Shown here piece by piece: positions 8,849 to 18,324 of a DNA stretch of 64,000 nt. Position 1 is the stretch's first letter; each line of letters starts with the position of its first letter. The notes beneath the pieces are model-generated. The model was given only the letters and a program-made list of their open reading frames with translations. It did not search any database and was not told where the DNA came from. The stretch is from Dehalobacter sp. DCA. GTDB lineage: Bacteria > Bacillota > Desulfitobacteriia > Desulfitobacteriales > Syntrophobotulaceae. The stretch spans positions 1,860,001 through 1,924,000 of the forward strand of contig NC_018866.1 in NCBI RefSeq assembly GCF_000305775.1, given 5' to 3'. Made by a program: the position numbers and the translations under genes.

Positions 8849-10072
8849 TTACTTCACGCCAAAGCTCCTTTGAAAGGCCTGCTCCAGAATCTCCATCGCC
8901 TGGTCAATTTCGTCAAACGTGACTGTAAGCGGCGGCAGGAAACGCAGGGTCTTGCCTCCGACACAGTTGATCAGCAGTCCGTTTGCACAGCAGTCGCTCA
9001 CAATCTCGGGTCCTTTTTCTTCAACAGGCAGGCCGACCATCAGCCCGAGCCCCCTGACCTTACCGGGCAAATCAAATTTTTCAGCAAGCTTCTGCAGCTT
9101 ATCCTGGAAATAATACCCCTTGTTCTCGACCCCGGTCAGAAAATCTTCCCGGGTCATAATCTCCATCACTTTGCAGCCGACAGCCGAGACAAGATGGTTA
9201 CCTCCGAAAGTCGAAGCATGGTCTCCCGGCTGGAAAGAAGCAGCTACGTTGTCTGTTGCGAGCATCGCACCAATCGGCACACCATTGCCCAGTGCTTTGG
9301 CCAGTGTCAGGATATCCGGCTTTACGCCGGACCACTCGTAGGCAAATAGTTTCCCGGTCCTGCCCAGCCCACACTGGACTTCGTCAAAAATCAGCAGCGC
9401 CCCGTACTTATCGCATAATTCCCTGGCTTTTTGCAGAAACTCACGTGAAACAGGGTGCACACCGCCTTCCCCTTGCACAGGTTCGATCATTACAGCCGCA
9501 GTCTCCTCATTAATGACGCCTTCCAGTTCACTCAAATCATTCATCGTGGTATAGGAGAATCCTTCCGGCAGCGGCTCATATCCCTTCTGGTACTTGGCCT
9601 GGCCTGTGGCTGTTATCGTTGCCAGCGTCCTACCATGGAACGAATTCTTCAGGGATACGATCTGAATTTTCTCAGCCCCAAAGTGTTCCTTGGCATACTT
9701 CCTCACCAGTTTGATGGCAGCTTCATTGGCCTCCGCTCCGCTGTTGCAGAAGAATACTTTATTCGCGAACGAATTGTCCGTTAGCATCTTTGCGAGTTTG
9801 ACCTGACCAGGGATCCAGTACAGATTGGAAGTATGCAGGATCTCTCCGGCCTGTTCGCGGATAGTTTCCACGATCTCCGGATTGGCATGCCCGAGTGAGG
9901 TTACAGCCAGACCTGCGACAAAGTCCAGATATTGCTTGCCGTCACTGTCCCAGACCAGCGATCCGGATCCTTTGACTAACGCCATTGGCAAACGGCCATA
10001 CGTATTCATAACATTTTCTTTGCCCATCGCGATCATTTGTTCCGTATTCAGCTCTATATTCATATCGACCAT
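8849..10072 (-). CDS. argD: Acetylornithine aminotransferase
   Basis: A PLP enzyme converting N-acetylglutamate semialdehyde to N-acetylornithine in arginine synthesis. Class III aminotransferase features are visible: FCNSGAEANEAAIKL, SFHGRTLATITATGQ, IFDEVQCGLGRTGK and LTLAKALGNGVPIGA, whose Lys should bind PLP. It is the last gene of argCJBD and lies 43 bp after argB. AAAGG lies 3 nt before ATG 10072 and 12 nt before ATG 10063, so the start is uncertain by 3 codons. Context supports acetylornithine over ornithine as the substrate. Confidence 0.95.
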   Translation of the reverse strand: MVDMNIELNTEQMIAMGKENVMNTYGRLPMALVKGSGSLVWDSDGKQYLDFVAGLAVTSLGHANPEIVETIREQAGEILHTSNLYWIPGQVKLAKMLTDNSFANKVFFCNSGAEANEAAIKLVRKYAKEHFGAEKIQIVSLKNSFHGRTLATITATGQAKYQKGYEPLPEGFSYTTMNDLSELEGVINEETAAVMIEPVQGEGGVHPVSREFLQKARELCDKYGALLIFDEVQCGLGRTGKLFAYEWSGVKPDILTLAKALGNGVPIGAMLATDNVAASFQPGDHASTFGGNHLVSAVGCKVMEIMTREDFLTGVENKGYYFQDKLQKLAEKFDLPGKVRGLGLMVGLPVEEKGPEIVSDCCANGLLINCVGGKTLRFLPPLTVTFDEIDQAMEILEQAFQRSFGVK

Positions 10073-10115
10073 CGACCTTTCTTCTCTACAATACAATTTA
10101 TTGAATATTCTCCGT

Positions 10116-11018
10116 TTATTTAATCATCGTCCCGATCCCACCGTCAGTAAACAACTCCAATAAAATCGCATGCGACTGTCTGCCGTCCAGGATATGAACG
10201 GTACCTGTTCCCTGTTCCAGCGCGTTTACTGCACATTCTACTTTCGGTATCATTCCACCTTTAAAGATCCCTTCCGTCATCATTGCCGGTACATCTTCCT
10301 TCGGGATGACGGAAATAAGAGACTCCGGATCATTGATATCTTTCATAATTCCCTTGACATCGGTCAAAAGCAGGAATTTGTCAGCTTTTAAGGATCCGGC
10401 GATGGTTCCGGCAGCCGTATCGGCATTTACATTATAGCTTTCACCATCATCTCCACCGGCCAGCGGTGAAATAATCGGAATATATCCCTGATCCAAAAGG
10501 CTGGTAATGATCCCCGGCGTAACCTTCTTGATCTCACCAACATACCCAAGATCGATTTCCTCGACCAATCCTTGTTCATTGGCCAATTGCATCGGTTTCT
10601 TCTCGGCGACGAGCAGTTTGGCATCCTGGCCGTTCAGCCCTACTGCCTTTCCGCCAAAGCTGTTTAGCATCGAAACAATCTCCGTGTTCAGCTTTCCGAC
10701 CAGGACCATCGCTGCAATTTCCATGGTCTCTTTATCCGTAACCCTTAAGCCCTGCACAAACGTGCTTTCTTTGCCGACACGCTTCAGCATCGTATTGATT
10801 TCCGGTCCCCCTCCGTGAACAATAACCGGACGGATACCAACCGTATGCAGCAGCAGGATATCGAGCATGACCTTTTCTTTAAGCTCCTGATCAATCATGG
10901 CATGCCCGCCATATTTGATCACAACGGTAGACCCGGAGAATTTTTGAATATACGGCAAGGCTTCGATCAGAATATTGGCCTTATCCAGATTGCTGATCTT
11001 CACACTGAAATCTTCCAT
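10116..11018 (-). CDS. argB: Acetylglutamate kinase
   Basis: Phosphorylates N-acetylglutamate, the second step of the acetylated arginine pathway; the cytosolic enzyme is often feedback-inhibited by arginine. Amino acid kinase motifs are VIKYGGHAM (phosphate binding), [11 protein letters not shown] (acetylglutamate site) and [10 protein letters not shown]. The length of 300 aa with an N-terminal helix (residues 1-25) is the form usually seen in arginine-sensitive hexameric enzymes. ATG follows AAAGGAGG closely. It lies between argJ and argD. Confidence 0.96.
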   Translation of the reverse strand: MEDFSVKISNLDKANILIEALPYIQKFSGSTVVIKYGGHAMIDQELKEKVMLDILLLHTVGIRPVIVHGGGPEINTMLKRVGKESTFVQGLRVTDKETMEIAAMVLVGKLNTEIVSMLNSFGGKAVGLNGQDAKLLVAEKKPMQLANEQGLVEEIDLGYVGEIKKVTPGIITSLLDQGYIPIISPLAGGDDGESYNVNADTAAGTIAGSLKADKFLLLTDVKGIMKDINDPESLISVIPKEDVPAMMTEGIFKGGMIPKVECAVNALEQGTGTVHILDGRQSHAILLELFTDGGIGTMIK

Positions 11019-11146
11019 TTTGATGCGCCTCCTTTACTCCTCTTCATAAGGTGTCTCAAAAAAACTCAAATACTCAAATGATTTAAACAGATAATTACCA
11101 GTAACTAACATTTATATTTAATAGTCACTCAATTACGCTGACATTA

Positions 11147-12394
11147 TTACGTCCGGTAATCAGCGTTGATGTCAATATACTTATGTGTAAGATCACAGCC
11201 CCAGGCTACAGCCTGTTCATTTCCGTCACCCAGAACGACGTCGACCTTGATGTCTGTATTCTTCAGCAAAACCGAAGCTTCCGTCTCGGAAAATGGCAGG
11301 CCCTGTCCGTGTGCAGCGACCTGCAGTCCGTTCAGGTAGATATCCGCTTTATTCGGATCAAAGCTGGCTCCGGAGTATCCCGCTGCAGCCAGGATTCTTC
11401 CCCAGTTGGCATCTTCGCCATACATAGCCGATTTCACCAAATTAGAGGAACAGACACTGCGAGCAATCATTCTAGCTGCTTCCAATGATGCGGCCCCTGC
11501 AACTTTCACTTCCAGGAACTTGCTGGCCCCTTCGCCGTCTCTTGCAATCGCTTTGGCCATCGTACAGCAGGCTTCCCGGACCATGGCAGAAAAGTTCTCC
11601 CATTCCTGACCTTCCGGCGCAACTTCCGATAATCCGTTGGCCAAGATCACGACCATATCGTTCGTACTGGTATCGCCATCCACGGTTACCATATTAAAGC
11701 TTTCATCCGTTGCCGCCTTCAGCAGCCCTTTCAGCTTATCCTGCGCAACCTGCGCATCCGTCGTGATAAAACAAAGCATCGTTCCCATATTAGGATGGAT
11801 CATGCCCGAGCCTTTGGCCATGATACCAAGTTTTATAGTGCCCTGGACGCACTGCAGTTCCAAAGCAAGTTCTTTGCAAACCATGTCTGTGGTCATTATA
11901 GCCGACGCCGCCTGGTGGGCGTATTCAGTTTTTTCACTTGCGGAGACTTTTCCCTTAAGTGCCTGAATTTCCTTTGCGGCCGTCCTGATTCCTGCGATGA
12001 CTTTAGCCAGCGGCAGTTCCTGTCCGATTACCCCTGTGGACGATACCAGGATATCTTCCGGAGCAAGAGCAAGCTCTTCTGCGGTCACCCTGGCCATCTC
12101 CGTGGCAGCGTTGTCACCAATCTCGCCCATACAGGCATTGGCATTACCGCTGTTGACAATAACAGCCTGCGCTTTGCCGTCTGCAAGATGTTTCTCGGTG
12201 AGTATCAGCGGATGGGCCTTCACGACATTGCGCGTGAACATCCCTGCCGCACTGGCCGGGATCTCAGATAAGATCAGCGCCAGATCGTATTTGTCTTTAT
12301 GTTTTATGCCCGCTTTGACCCCGCAGGCATAAAATCCAAGCGGTGCGGAAATCCCGCCATTTATTTCTTGCCAAGGATACAATTTATCCATCAT
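11147..12394 (-). CDS. argJ: Bifunctional glutamate N-acetyltransferase / ornithine acetyltransferase
   Basis: Transfers acetyl from N-acetylornithine to glutamate, recycling the acetyl group; bifunctional forms also use acetyl-CoA. The precursor cleaves itself before the nucleophilic Thr, and the site is visible as IHPNMGTMLCFITTDA, with Gly instead of the common Ala before Thr. KGSGMIHPNMG and the C-terminal DLTHKYIDINADYRT are typical. The 415-aa length is normal. ATG lies 7 nt after GGAGG. No separate argA or argE is visible, consistent with a cyclic pathway. Confidence 0.95.
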   Translation of the reverse strand: MMDKLYPWQEINGGISAPLGFYACGVKAGIKHKDKYDLALILSEIPASAAGMFTRNVVKAHPLILTEKHLADGKAQAVIVNSGNANACMGEIGDNAATEMARVTAEELALAPEDILVSSTGVIGQELPLAKVIAGIRTAAKEIQALKGKVSASEKTEYAHQAASAIMTTDMVCKELALELQCVQGTIKLGIMAKGSGMIHPNMGTMLCFITTDAQVAQDKLKGLLKAATDESFNMVTVDGDTSTNDMVVILANGLSEVAPEGQEWENFSAMVREACCTMAKAIARDGEGASKFLEVKVAGAASLEAARMIARSVCSSNLVKSAMYGEDANWGRILAAAGYSGASFDPNKADIYLNGLQVAAHGQGLPFSETEASVLLKNTDIKVDVVLGDGNEQAVAWGCDLTHKYIDINADYRT

Positions 12395-12461
12395 TTCTAT
12401 TCCTCCTTAGATCGTTTCTGTGTCTGTGTGTTTGGGGACAAAAAAACGTCCATTTGTCTTC

Positions 12462-13490
12462 CTATGGCCAGAGCGCGGTGGTTTGAAGCCCAGTCGTTTC
12501 CGGCAGATCAAACAGGATGTTCATATTCTGGATGGCCTGGCCGGATGCTCCTTTGACCAAATTGTCAATGACGGAAACCAGGACGACCCTGCCGGTCCGC
12601 TGGTCATATCTTAGCTGAAGGAATGCGTGGTTGCTCCCATACGTATATTTCGTCTGGGGCCACTCTCTTTCCGGCATCACATGAATAAACGGTTCCTTCT
12701 CGTAAGCTTGCTGCCAGCAATCCCACAGTTCCTGCTCCGTTATGCCACTCTTGACACCGGCATAGATGGTAGCCAGTATGCCTCGGGTCATTGGCACGAG
12801 ATGTGGGGTAAAACTAATCACGACTTTCGCATCCGCCGCACCGCTTAGCTGCTGCTCGATCTCCGGTGTGTGGCGATGCACACCAACACCGTAAGCTTTA
12901 AAATTCTCATTCACTTCGGAATAATGAAGGTTCTGGACAATCCCTCGGCCTGCTCCTGAGACACCCGACTTGGCATCGATGATGATGCCGGTCGGATCAA
13001 GCAGTCCTGTCCGGAGTAGCGGCACCAGCGCTAGCTGGGATGCTGTGGGATAACAGCCCGGATTCGCCACAAGGGCTTTCCCCGCAATTTCATTTCTATA
13101 TAGTTCAGGCAGTCCATAGACAGCCTCTGGCAGCAAAGCTGGATCAGCATGCTTAACCTTATACCAATTTTCATACTCCTGGACGTCTTTAAGTCTGAAG
13201 TCTGCTCCAAGATCCACGATTTTTATGCCGCGTTCCATCAATTCCCTGGCTCTGGCCGCTGCTATGCCATGCGGCAGCGCCATAAACACCACGTCGACAT
13301 CAGGTATCTCCTCTGTCTCCAGCACGTTTTCCAGACTTTCCTGAAGGTGAGGGCAAATATCTGAAATACGCTTTCCCGCAGATGTAGAAGAGCCTAAATA
13401 CGCCAGCGTGACCTCCGGATGGTTATTTAATAAACGAAGCAGTTCCTGCCCTGTATAGCCGGTTGCTCCAAGAATTCCAACTTTAATCAT
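12462..13490 (-). CDS. argC: N-acetyl-gamma-glutamyl-phosphate reductase
   Basis: Reduces N-acetylglutamyl phosphate to the semialdehyde with NADPH. The Rossmann motif GATGYTGQELLRLL starts at residue 9, and the catalytic Cys is in NPGCYPTASQLAL. Further family signatures are SGVSGAGR and HRHTPEIEQQL. It is the first gene of argCJBD; ATG follows GGAGGGATATGG. The promoter and two ARG boxes lie 40-75 bp upstream, so the operon should be shut down by ArgR with arginine. Confidence 0.96.
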   Translation of the reverse strand: MIKVGILGATGYTGQELLRLLNNHPEVTLAYLGSSTSAGKRISDICPHLQESLENVLETEEIPDVDVVFMALPHGIAAARARELMERGIKIVDLGADFRLKDVQEYENWYKVKHADPALLPEAVYGLPELYRNEIAGKALVANPGCYPTASQLALVPLLRTGLLDPTGIIIDAKSGVSGAGRGIVQNLHYSEVNENFKAYGVGVHRHTPEIEQQLSGAADAKVVISFTPHLVPMTRGILATIYAGVKSGITEQELWDCWQQAYEKEPFIHVMPEREWPQTKYTYGSNHAFLQLRYDQRTGRVVLVSVIDNLVKGASGQAIQNMNILFDLPETTGLQTTALWP

Positions 13491-13529
13491 CCATATCCCT
13501 CCTGTAACGGTAATGCAGCGTTTAGTTTA

Positions 13530-13567
13530 TTTAATAATTATACACACAGACGAATAATTATTCAATA
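13530..13567 (-). promoter_or_regulatory. argC promoter with two overlapping ARG boxes
   Basis: Minus-strand promoter TTGAAT (13560-13565), 17-bp spacer, TATAAT (13537-13542). The palindromic core AATAATTATT centred at 13557.5 and a second core ATAATTAT centred at 13537.5 match the ArgR/AhrC box (TGAATWWWWATTCA). Their centres are 20 bp apart, the usual arrangement for hexameric ArgR. Each box covers one promoter hexamer. Confidence 0.85.
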
Positions 13568-13677
13568 CCTAAGCCATTTATTTTTGCTTTTCTCCAATCC
13601 TTCTTTTAAATTATTCTGATCAATTCTCTATCTATTCTCTCAGTTTATCTTACTATACATTCCGTCTTTTTCCAAAA

Positions 13678-13710
13678 AAAAATACTCTCCGTTATGCGAA
13701 AAGTATTTTT
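13678..13710 (-). terminator. Terminator after the L,D-transpeptidase gene
   Basis: AAAAATACT (13678-13686) pairs with AGTATTTTT (13702-13710). On the minus strand a run of nine T follows. Confidence 0.8.
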
Positions 13711-13749
13711 CATGAGACCTTACAACAGTATTTCGGCATCATAATAACA

Positions 13750-14424
13750 TTAATGAATATGCACCTTCGTCCCCTGCGGAATGTTGTCATAAATCCATTT
13801 GGCGTTTTCCACTTCGAGCCTGATACAGCCATGAGAAGCCGATGTACCAAGTTTGGCCGCTTCTTCGGCAATCATTTTTTTCTGTTTATCCATCGGGACG
13901 GAATGGAAAAGGTACACACCCCAGTCTTTGAAAGAGACCCAGTATTTGGCGCCCTGCTGGTATTTTTCGGAGAAAAACCATTCGCCGCGGTTTTCAATTT
14001 CAAAATCCCCCAGCGGAGTCAAATTATTGACGCCTGTCGACGCTGTAAATTGTTTGATTTCAGAATCCCGATAATAGATCCGGACAATTTGTTCGGTCAC
14101 ATCAACATCAATCCGGTAGTCGCTTTGCTGTGTTTCCTGAGAGTTGGCCGTTTCCTGCTGTCTGTTCGCGGATTCCTGCTGTTGTGCTTCAGCATTCTGA
14201 TTGTCTTCTTTACCCTGGTTATTCCCACCGCTGTTTTCAGCCGTTCCATTCTTTTGGTTATGATAAGAAGTCTGGTTATCTTGTGGGGTTGTCTGGTCCT
14301 GATTAGAATTGTACCGAGAAAACACACTGACTACTTCAGATCCGCCCAGAAAGCTCATTAACCCGGCAACAATAAATAATATAACTACCGTGGCAAGTGC
14401 GATTTTAGATTGTTTTCTTTTCAA
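13750..14424 (-). CDS. L,D-transpeptidase (YkuD domain), membrane-anchored
   Basis: A 224-aa cell wall cross-linking enzyme that joins peptidoglycan stems by 3-3 bonds or attaches proteins. From the N-terminus it has a basic start and one membrane helix (about residues 8-28), a Gln/Asn-rich linker of some 65 residues, then a YkuD domain. The catalytic signature is intact: His in YLFHSVPM and SASHGCIRL with the Cys nucleophile. I chose the TTG at 14424 because AAAGGAAG lies 8 nt upstream and the frame before it overlaps the regulator gene. It is the last gene of a six-gene envelope module. Confidence 0.88.
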   Translation of the reverse strand: MKRKQSKIALATVVILFIVAGLMSFLGGSEVVSVFSRYNSNQDQTTPQDNQTSYHNQKNGTAENSGGNNQGKEDNQNAEAQQQESANRQQETANSQETQQSDYRIDVDVTEQIVRIYYRDSEIKQFTASTGVNNLTPLGDFEIENRGEWFFSEKYQQGAKYWVSFKDWGVYLFHSVPMDKQKKMIAEEAAKLGTSASHGCIRLEVENAKWIYDNIPQGTKVHIH

Positions 14425-14473
14425 AATGATCTTCTTCCTTTGCTGCGTAATGGATTCATTTCTGATGTTCTTA

Positions 14474-15172
14474 TTAAACCCTGAACCGATAGCCCGCTCC
14501 CCAAACCGTTTCGATATATTGCGGGTTGGAAGGGTCGCTTTCAATTTTATCGCGCAGCCGGGCGATATGAACCGTGACCGTAGCGGAATCACCGAGCGCC
14601 TCAAGTCCCCAGACCTTTTCGAATAATTCGTCTCTGCCGAATACCCGGTTGGGATGCTTGGCCAGATATAAAAGCAGCTCAAATTCTTTCTGGGCGAGAT
14701 TGGCTTCCTTGTCATGGATATAGACTCTGCGGGCTTCTTTCTCGATCCTGAGTCCACGAATCACAACAGCGTTGTTCCTTATCTGCTTTTCGCTGAATTT
14801 CTTCTTCAGTTTTTCATAATTCTGCAGATGAGCTTTGACCCTGGCGACGAGTTCACCCGGGCTGAAAGGTTTCGTGATATAATCATCCGCTCCGAGATTA
14901 AAGCCTTTGATTTTGTCGATTTCCTCTTTTTTAGCGGATACCAGAATCACAGGAACCTCTTTTTCATCTCTTAGACTACGCAGAATCTCCAAACCATCCA
15001 GACCCGGGAGCATGATATCAAGGATTAGGAGATCATAGCCGTTTTCCTGGAACTGCTTCAGACCGGCAGAACCATCCGCACAAATATCGGCTGCAAAACC
15101 TTCCACTTCCAGGTAATCTTGTTGCAGTTCCGCAATATTCAGATCGTCTTCAATAATCAAAATTTTTTTCAT
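14474..15172 (-). CDS. OmpR/PhoB-family response regulator
   Basis: A 232-aa two-component regulator. The receiver domain has acidic residues IIEDD (8-10), the phosphoacceptor Asp52 in LILDIMLPG and the conserved Lys in DYITKPFSP. The C-terminal winged-helix domain ends in the typical IETVWGAGYRFRV. ATG at 15172 is favoured by GAGG 6 nt upstream and by the usual MKKILIIEDD start. It follows the kinase gene by 28 bp and the L,D-transpeptidase follows it. The three 11-bp-spaced repeats ahead of the module (19650-19678) are a likely target. Confidence 0.93.
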   Translation of the reverse strand: MKKILIIEDDLNIAELQQDYLEVEGFAADICADGSAGLKQFQENGYDLLILDIMLPGLDGLEILRSLRDEKEVPVILVSAKKEEIDKIKGFNLGADDYITKPFSPGELVARVKAHLQNYEKLKKKFSEKQIRNNAVVIRGLRIEKEARRVYIHDKEANLAQKEFELLLYLAKHPNRVFGRDELFEKVWGLEALGDSATVTVHIARLRDKIESDPSNPQYIETVWGAGYRFRV

Positions 15173-15200
15173 AACAGTCCTCGTTTTTGGATGGTTTTCT

Positions 15201-16676
15201 TCATGTAGATTTAGCGTTGGCATGGTACTCGTCTTTAAGGTAGGCCAGTGAAATCAGAATACTCATTCCTTCCTTGCCGTGGGACATTGCCCAGATAATA
15301 CCCTGATGCCCCACAACGACCTGTTTGGCAATCGCGAGTCCGAGGCCGCTTCCCTCAATCCCAGTTCTGGCCTGATCGGAACGGTAAAATCGGTCAAAAA
15401 TATGCGGCAAATCCTTTTCACTGACTCCACACCCATTGTCCTGAAACTCCATAATAATACTGGAAGGAGTCTCCCTGAGCAGAACCCTTATTATTGCCTC
15501 GCCTTTGTCCATATACTTGCGGGAGTTGTCCAGGATATTTATTACAACTCTTTTCATTCGTTCCCGATCAAGAGAAACGCAGCGCTTTTGGGTCAGGTCG
15601 CTGAACATTTCCGTGTGTATTCCATTGTTTTCGAGCTCAGGTTCACTTTCCAGCAAGCAGCTTCTAATGAATTCCTGAACATCGGTCCTTTCAAAATTAA
15701 ACGGAATCTGGTTTAGATCAAGTTTGGCGTAGAGCAGCAAATCATCAATCATCTTATCAACCTGCTCAGCCTTTACATAGATGGTTTTCAAATATTTCTC
15801 CGTTTTTTCCGGGGTATTCGCAACGCCATCCAAAATGCCTTCAACGTAACCTTTAATCGACGTAACCGGAGTCTTTAGATCGTGGGATATGCTGGATATC
15901 AGCATTTTTCTGTTGTCTTCGTATTTCAGCTGGGTATGGATCGATTCCTTGAGCTTAAGGCGCATAAGTTCAAGGTCCCGGCACAATGCTTCAATCTCCT
16001 GGTCACCTTCTTCGGCAATCTGGCAGTCCAAATTGCCGGTCCGGATCTCATCTGCAGCATGCTGTAGATGATTCAGTGGCTGCAAAACCACCCGTGAAAA
16101 CTGATAGGAGATCAGGATGTTCGTAACAATGAAAGAGCAAAGGAACGTCAGGCCGATCACAATGAGAAATTGAATCAGGCCGTTAGCTGCCTGATCCGGC
16201 GGAACGAGCAGCAGCACGGTTCCTCCAGCAGTATCTGCGGGATCCTGCTCAATAATTTGAACCGTAAAGGACTGACCACTGATCACAATGGTTTCCTTGC
16301 CAGGCTTGTTTTGTCCTGCTTCCTTGGCCTTAGCCAACTCAATTTTGCCAATTCCCGATGCATCCAGCGAGGCATAGATCATGTTGTCATCCTTCAGAAT
16401 GATCAGTTCGCCTCCGATTTCAGCTATTTTTTGGCGCAACAGCTGCTGGAACTTTTCATCGGCAATCGCATCAGGACTCTCCTGATGGATCAGTCTCTCT
16501 GTATCCATCAGTACTGCTTCAACCTGAGAGGCCCGCTGGTAGTTTTCCCAGGAATATATATTGCCATATAGTTTACTGTATATAAACAGATAAGCCATGG
16601 CGACCAGTGCTGTAATCAGCACCGGAATCGCCACGGTAGCTGCATTTGCTGCAATTAAACGCTTCTTAAGATTCAT
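15201..16676 (-). CDS. Membrane sensor histidine kinase
   Basis: A 491-aa kinase, partner of the regulator downstream. It has a membrane helix at about residues 12-34, an extracytoplasmic sensor of about 130 residues, a second helix at about 167-190, HAMP to about 245, and a HisKA domain with phospho-acceptor His265 in SSISHDLKTPVTS. The HATPase domain shows NILDNSRKY, DNGCGVSEKDLPHIFDRFYR and GSGLGLAIAK. All catalytic motifs are intact. The sensor domain has no motif I recognise; its position after an ABC transporter suggests an envelope or antibiotic stress signal. Confidence 0.93.
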   Translation of the reverse strand: MNLKKRLIAANAATVAIPVLITALVAMAYLFIYSKLYGNIYSWENYQRASQVEAVLMDTERLIHQESPDAIADEKFQQLLRQKIAEIGGELIILKDDNMIYASLDASGIGKIELAKAKEAGQNKPGKETIVISGQSFTVQIIEQDPADTAGGTVLLLVPPDQAANGLIQFLIVIGLTFLCSFIVTNILISYQFSRVVLQPLNHLQHAADEIRTGNLDCQIAEEGDQEIEALCRDLELMRLKLKESIHTQLKYEDNRKMLISSISHDLKTPVTSIKGYVEGILDGVANTPEKTEKYLKTIYVKAEQVDKMIDDLLLYAKLDLNQIPFNFERTDVQEFIRSCLLESEPELENNGIHTEMFSDLTQKRCVSLDRERMKRVVINILDNSRKYMDKGEAIIRVLLRETPSSIIMEFQDNGCGVSEKDLPHIFDRFYRSDQARTGIEGSGLGLAIAKQVVVGHQGIIWAMSHGKEGMSILISLAYLKDEYHANAKST

Positions 16677-16729
16677 TGCCGGTCCTCTTATTTAGTCATT
16701 TAGCATCATTTTCAAGCAAATTCTGAGAT

Positions 16730-17482
16730 CTAGAACTCTTTTTTATCAAACAAATAAAACCCCGCTGTAAAAAACATCAGCGCGTAGCCAAGCATCAGAC
16801 AAAACTCCCGGCCAATCTTCGCCAGCGGAAAAGAATTGGCCAACCACAAATTGTACCAGTCAAGCTGCGTAGTAATCAGCAGGCTTGTGTACTCGGAAAA
16901 GAAAATGCCAAAAGCCTTGATGGCCAGAAAAGCAATAACCGCAATAAAAAATACCGAAGTGCCACTTTTAAATATATTGGTCAGAAGCACAATCCCCAAA
17001 GCCAATGTAAACAGTGGAAACAGACTGATCACATAAGCAAGCATCGTTCGCGCCACAGCGGCAAAAGTAGCGGAATTGGCATTAAATAGAAAACCGGCTA
17101 GCATTGAGAAGGCCATTAAGATCAGCAGGTTGGCTAGAATAAAGACCGCAATGGCCGTGACTTTGGCCATAAATACTTTCAGCCTGCTGACCGGCCTGGT
17201 CAGCGTGACGCGCATCAGGTTATGGGAGAACTCCCCGGAAAAACAGTCAATGGCAACGAGCGCTGTAAACAGCGGCAGGATCGTATTGACGACGACCGAC
17301 AAAACTAGTACGGGAAATTCCACGCTGCCGGTGCCTCTTACGCCAAAGCCGGTTCTAACACCAACGACGGCCAGCTGCCCCAGTACAATCACAACCAGTG
17401 AGATAATCAGCGCAACCAGGGCTTTTTTCTTTTTGTACAGCTTTTCAATTTCATTGATCAAAGCAGCTTTATACGCGGCCAT
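16730..17482 (-). CDS. ABC-2 type transporter permease
   Basis: A 250-aa membrane protein with about six hydrophobic helices, beginning MAAYKAALINEIEKLYKKKK with a basic cytoplasmic N-terminus. The layout fits ABC-2 permeases of the bacitracin/antimicrobial-export or NatB type. The start at 17482 overlaps the ATPase stop by 14 bp and has GAGGTGG upstream, a translationally coupled pair. A longer frame exists upstream but runs inside the ATPase gene. Substrate is unknown. Confidence 0.85.
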   Translation of the reverse strand: MAAYKAALINEIEKLYKKKKALVALIISLVVIVLGQLAVVGVRTGFGVRGTGSVEFPVLVLSVVVNTILPLFTALVAIDCFSGEFSHNLMRVTLTRPVSRLKVFMAKVTAIAVFILANLLILMAFSMLAGFLFNANSATFAAVARTMLAYVISLFPLFTLALGIVLLTNIFKSGTSVFFIAVIAFLAIKAFGIFFSEYTSLLITTQLDWYNLWLANSFPLAKIGREFCLMLGYALMFFTAGFYLFDKKEF

Positions 17483-18194
17483 TGCGTTCCACCTCACTGA
17501 CAAAGTAATTCTCCAACGTGGCGTAATTTTGCAGAATCTTTTCCGTGCTGTCCACATTGAGCATCTTTCCGTTGACGATGACCCCGATCCTGCTGCAGGT
17601 AAGTTCAACATCATGGATCAGATGGCTTGAAATAAAAAAGGTGGTTCCTTCCTGTTCAGCCATCTGCTTAATGAGATTACGGACATCAATCATCCCCTCG
17701 ACATCGAGTCCGTTCAACGGCTCATCCAGGATCAAAACTTTGGGCCTGGCCAGAATAGCCGCAGCTAAACCCAAGCGTTGCTTCATGCCTAGGGAAAACT
17801 TCCTGGGTTTTTCCTGTTTGTATTTGATCATACCGGTAAGCTCCAGAACCTCATCAATTCTGTGGTCATCGACTCCCGGGTAACACCGGGCACGCTGCCT
17901 TAAGTTTTCATAAGCGGTCAAGAACGGATAAGAGTCAGCAATTTCAATAATACAGCCAACTTCCGCCATGGCCTTCTCATATGATTCGGTAATACTATGC
18001 CCGAAAATCCTGACGTCACCGCGGTCCGGCCGGATCAATCCGGTCATGATCTTCATTGCCGTTGTTTTTCCTGCACCGTTTGGCCCAAGAAAACCAAAAA
18101 TATCCCCCTGATCAATTTCCAGATTGATATCGTCAATGCCCCGGCCGTTTTTATACAGTTTGGTCAGGCTGCATATTTCAATCACTTTTTCCAT
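17469..18194 (-). CDS. ABC transporter ATP-binding protein
   Basis: A 241-aa ATPase that energises the adjacent permease. Walker A GPNGAGKTTAMK, signature FSLGMKQRLGLA, Walker B VLILDEPLNGLD and the switch His in TTFFISSHLIHD are all present. It resembles the DrrA/CcmA/BcrA group. ATG at 18194 has GGGGG 7 nt upstream; a longer in-frame extension lacks such support. It is the second gene of the envelope module, after the secreted protein. Confidence 0.93.
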   Translation of the reverse strand: MEKVIEICSLTKLYKNGRGIDDINLEIDQGDIFGFLGPNGAGKTTAMKIMTGLIRPDRGDVRIFGHSITESYEKAMAEVGCIIEIADSYPFLTAYENLRQRARCYPGVDDHRIDEVLELTGMIKYKQEKPRKFSLGMKQRLGLAAAILARPKVLILDEPLNGLDVEGMIDVRNLIKQMAEQEGTTFFISSHLIHDVELTCSRIGVIVNGKMLNVDSTEKILQNYATLENYFVSEVERNGRV

Positions 18195-18258
18195 ATAATT
18201 GCCCCCATTGTGCACTGCAAGGAGCCTGCCGGGATTCCCCGGCAGCTCCAATTTAAAG

Positions 18259-18314
18259 TTATTGCTATTTGTTATTCGTTTTGTTACTTGTTATTCGTTA
18301 TCTATCATCTAACT
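18259..18314. repeat. Degenerate heptamer tandem repeat, AT-rich (tract A)
   Basis: Eight consecutive 7-mers in phase: TTATTGC, TATTTGT, TATTCGT, TTTGTTA, CTTGTTA, TTCGTTA, TCTATCA, TCTAACT. It fills the gap between the secreted protein gene and the ABC ATPase gene. Confidence 0.6.
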
Positions 18315-18324
18315 TTGCATCTGT

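Noticed and set aside
11795-12271. 158-codon plus-strand ORF inside argJ
   Set aside because: Antisense shadow of a clearly coding gene; no start signal.
13600-13670. Possible further heptamer tract upstream of argC
   Set aside because: The stretch is AT/pyrimidine-rich and the 7-bp phase is too weak to separate from low complexity by eye.
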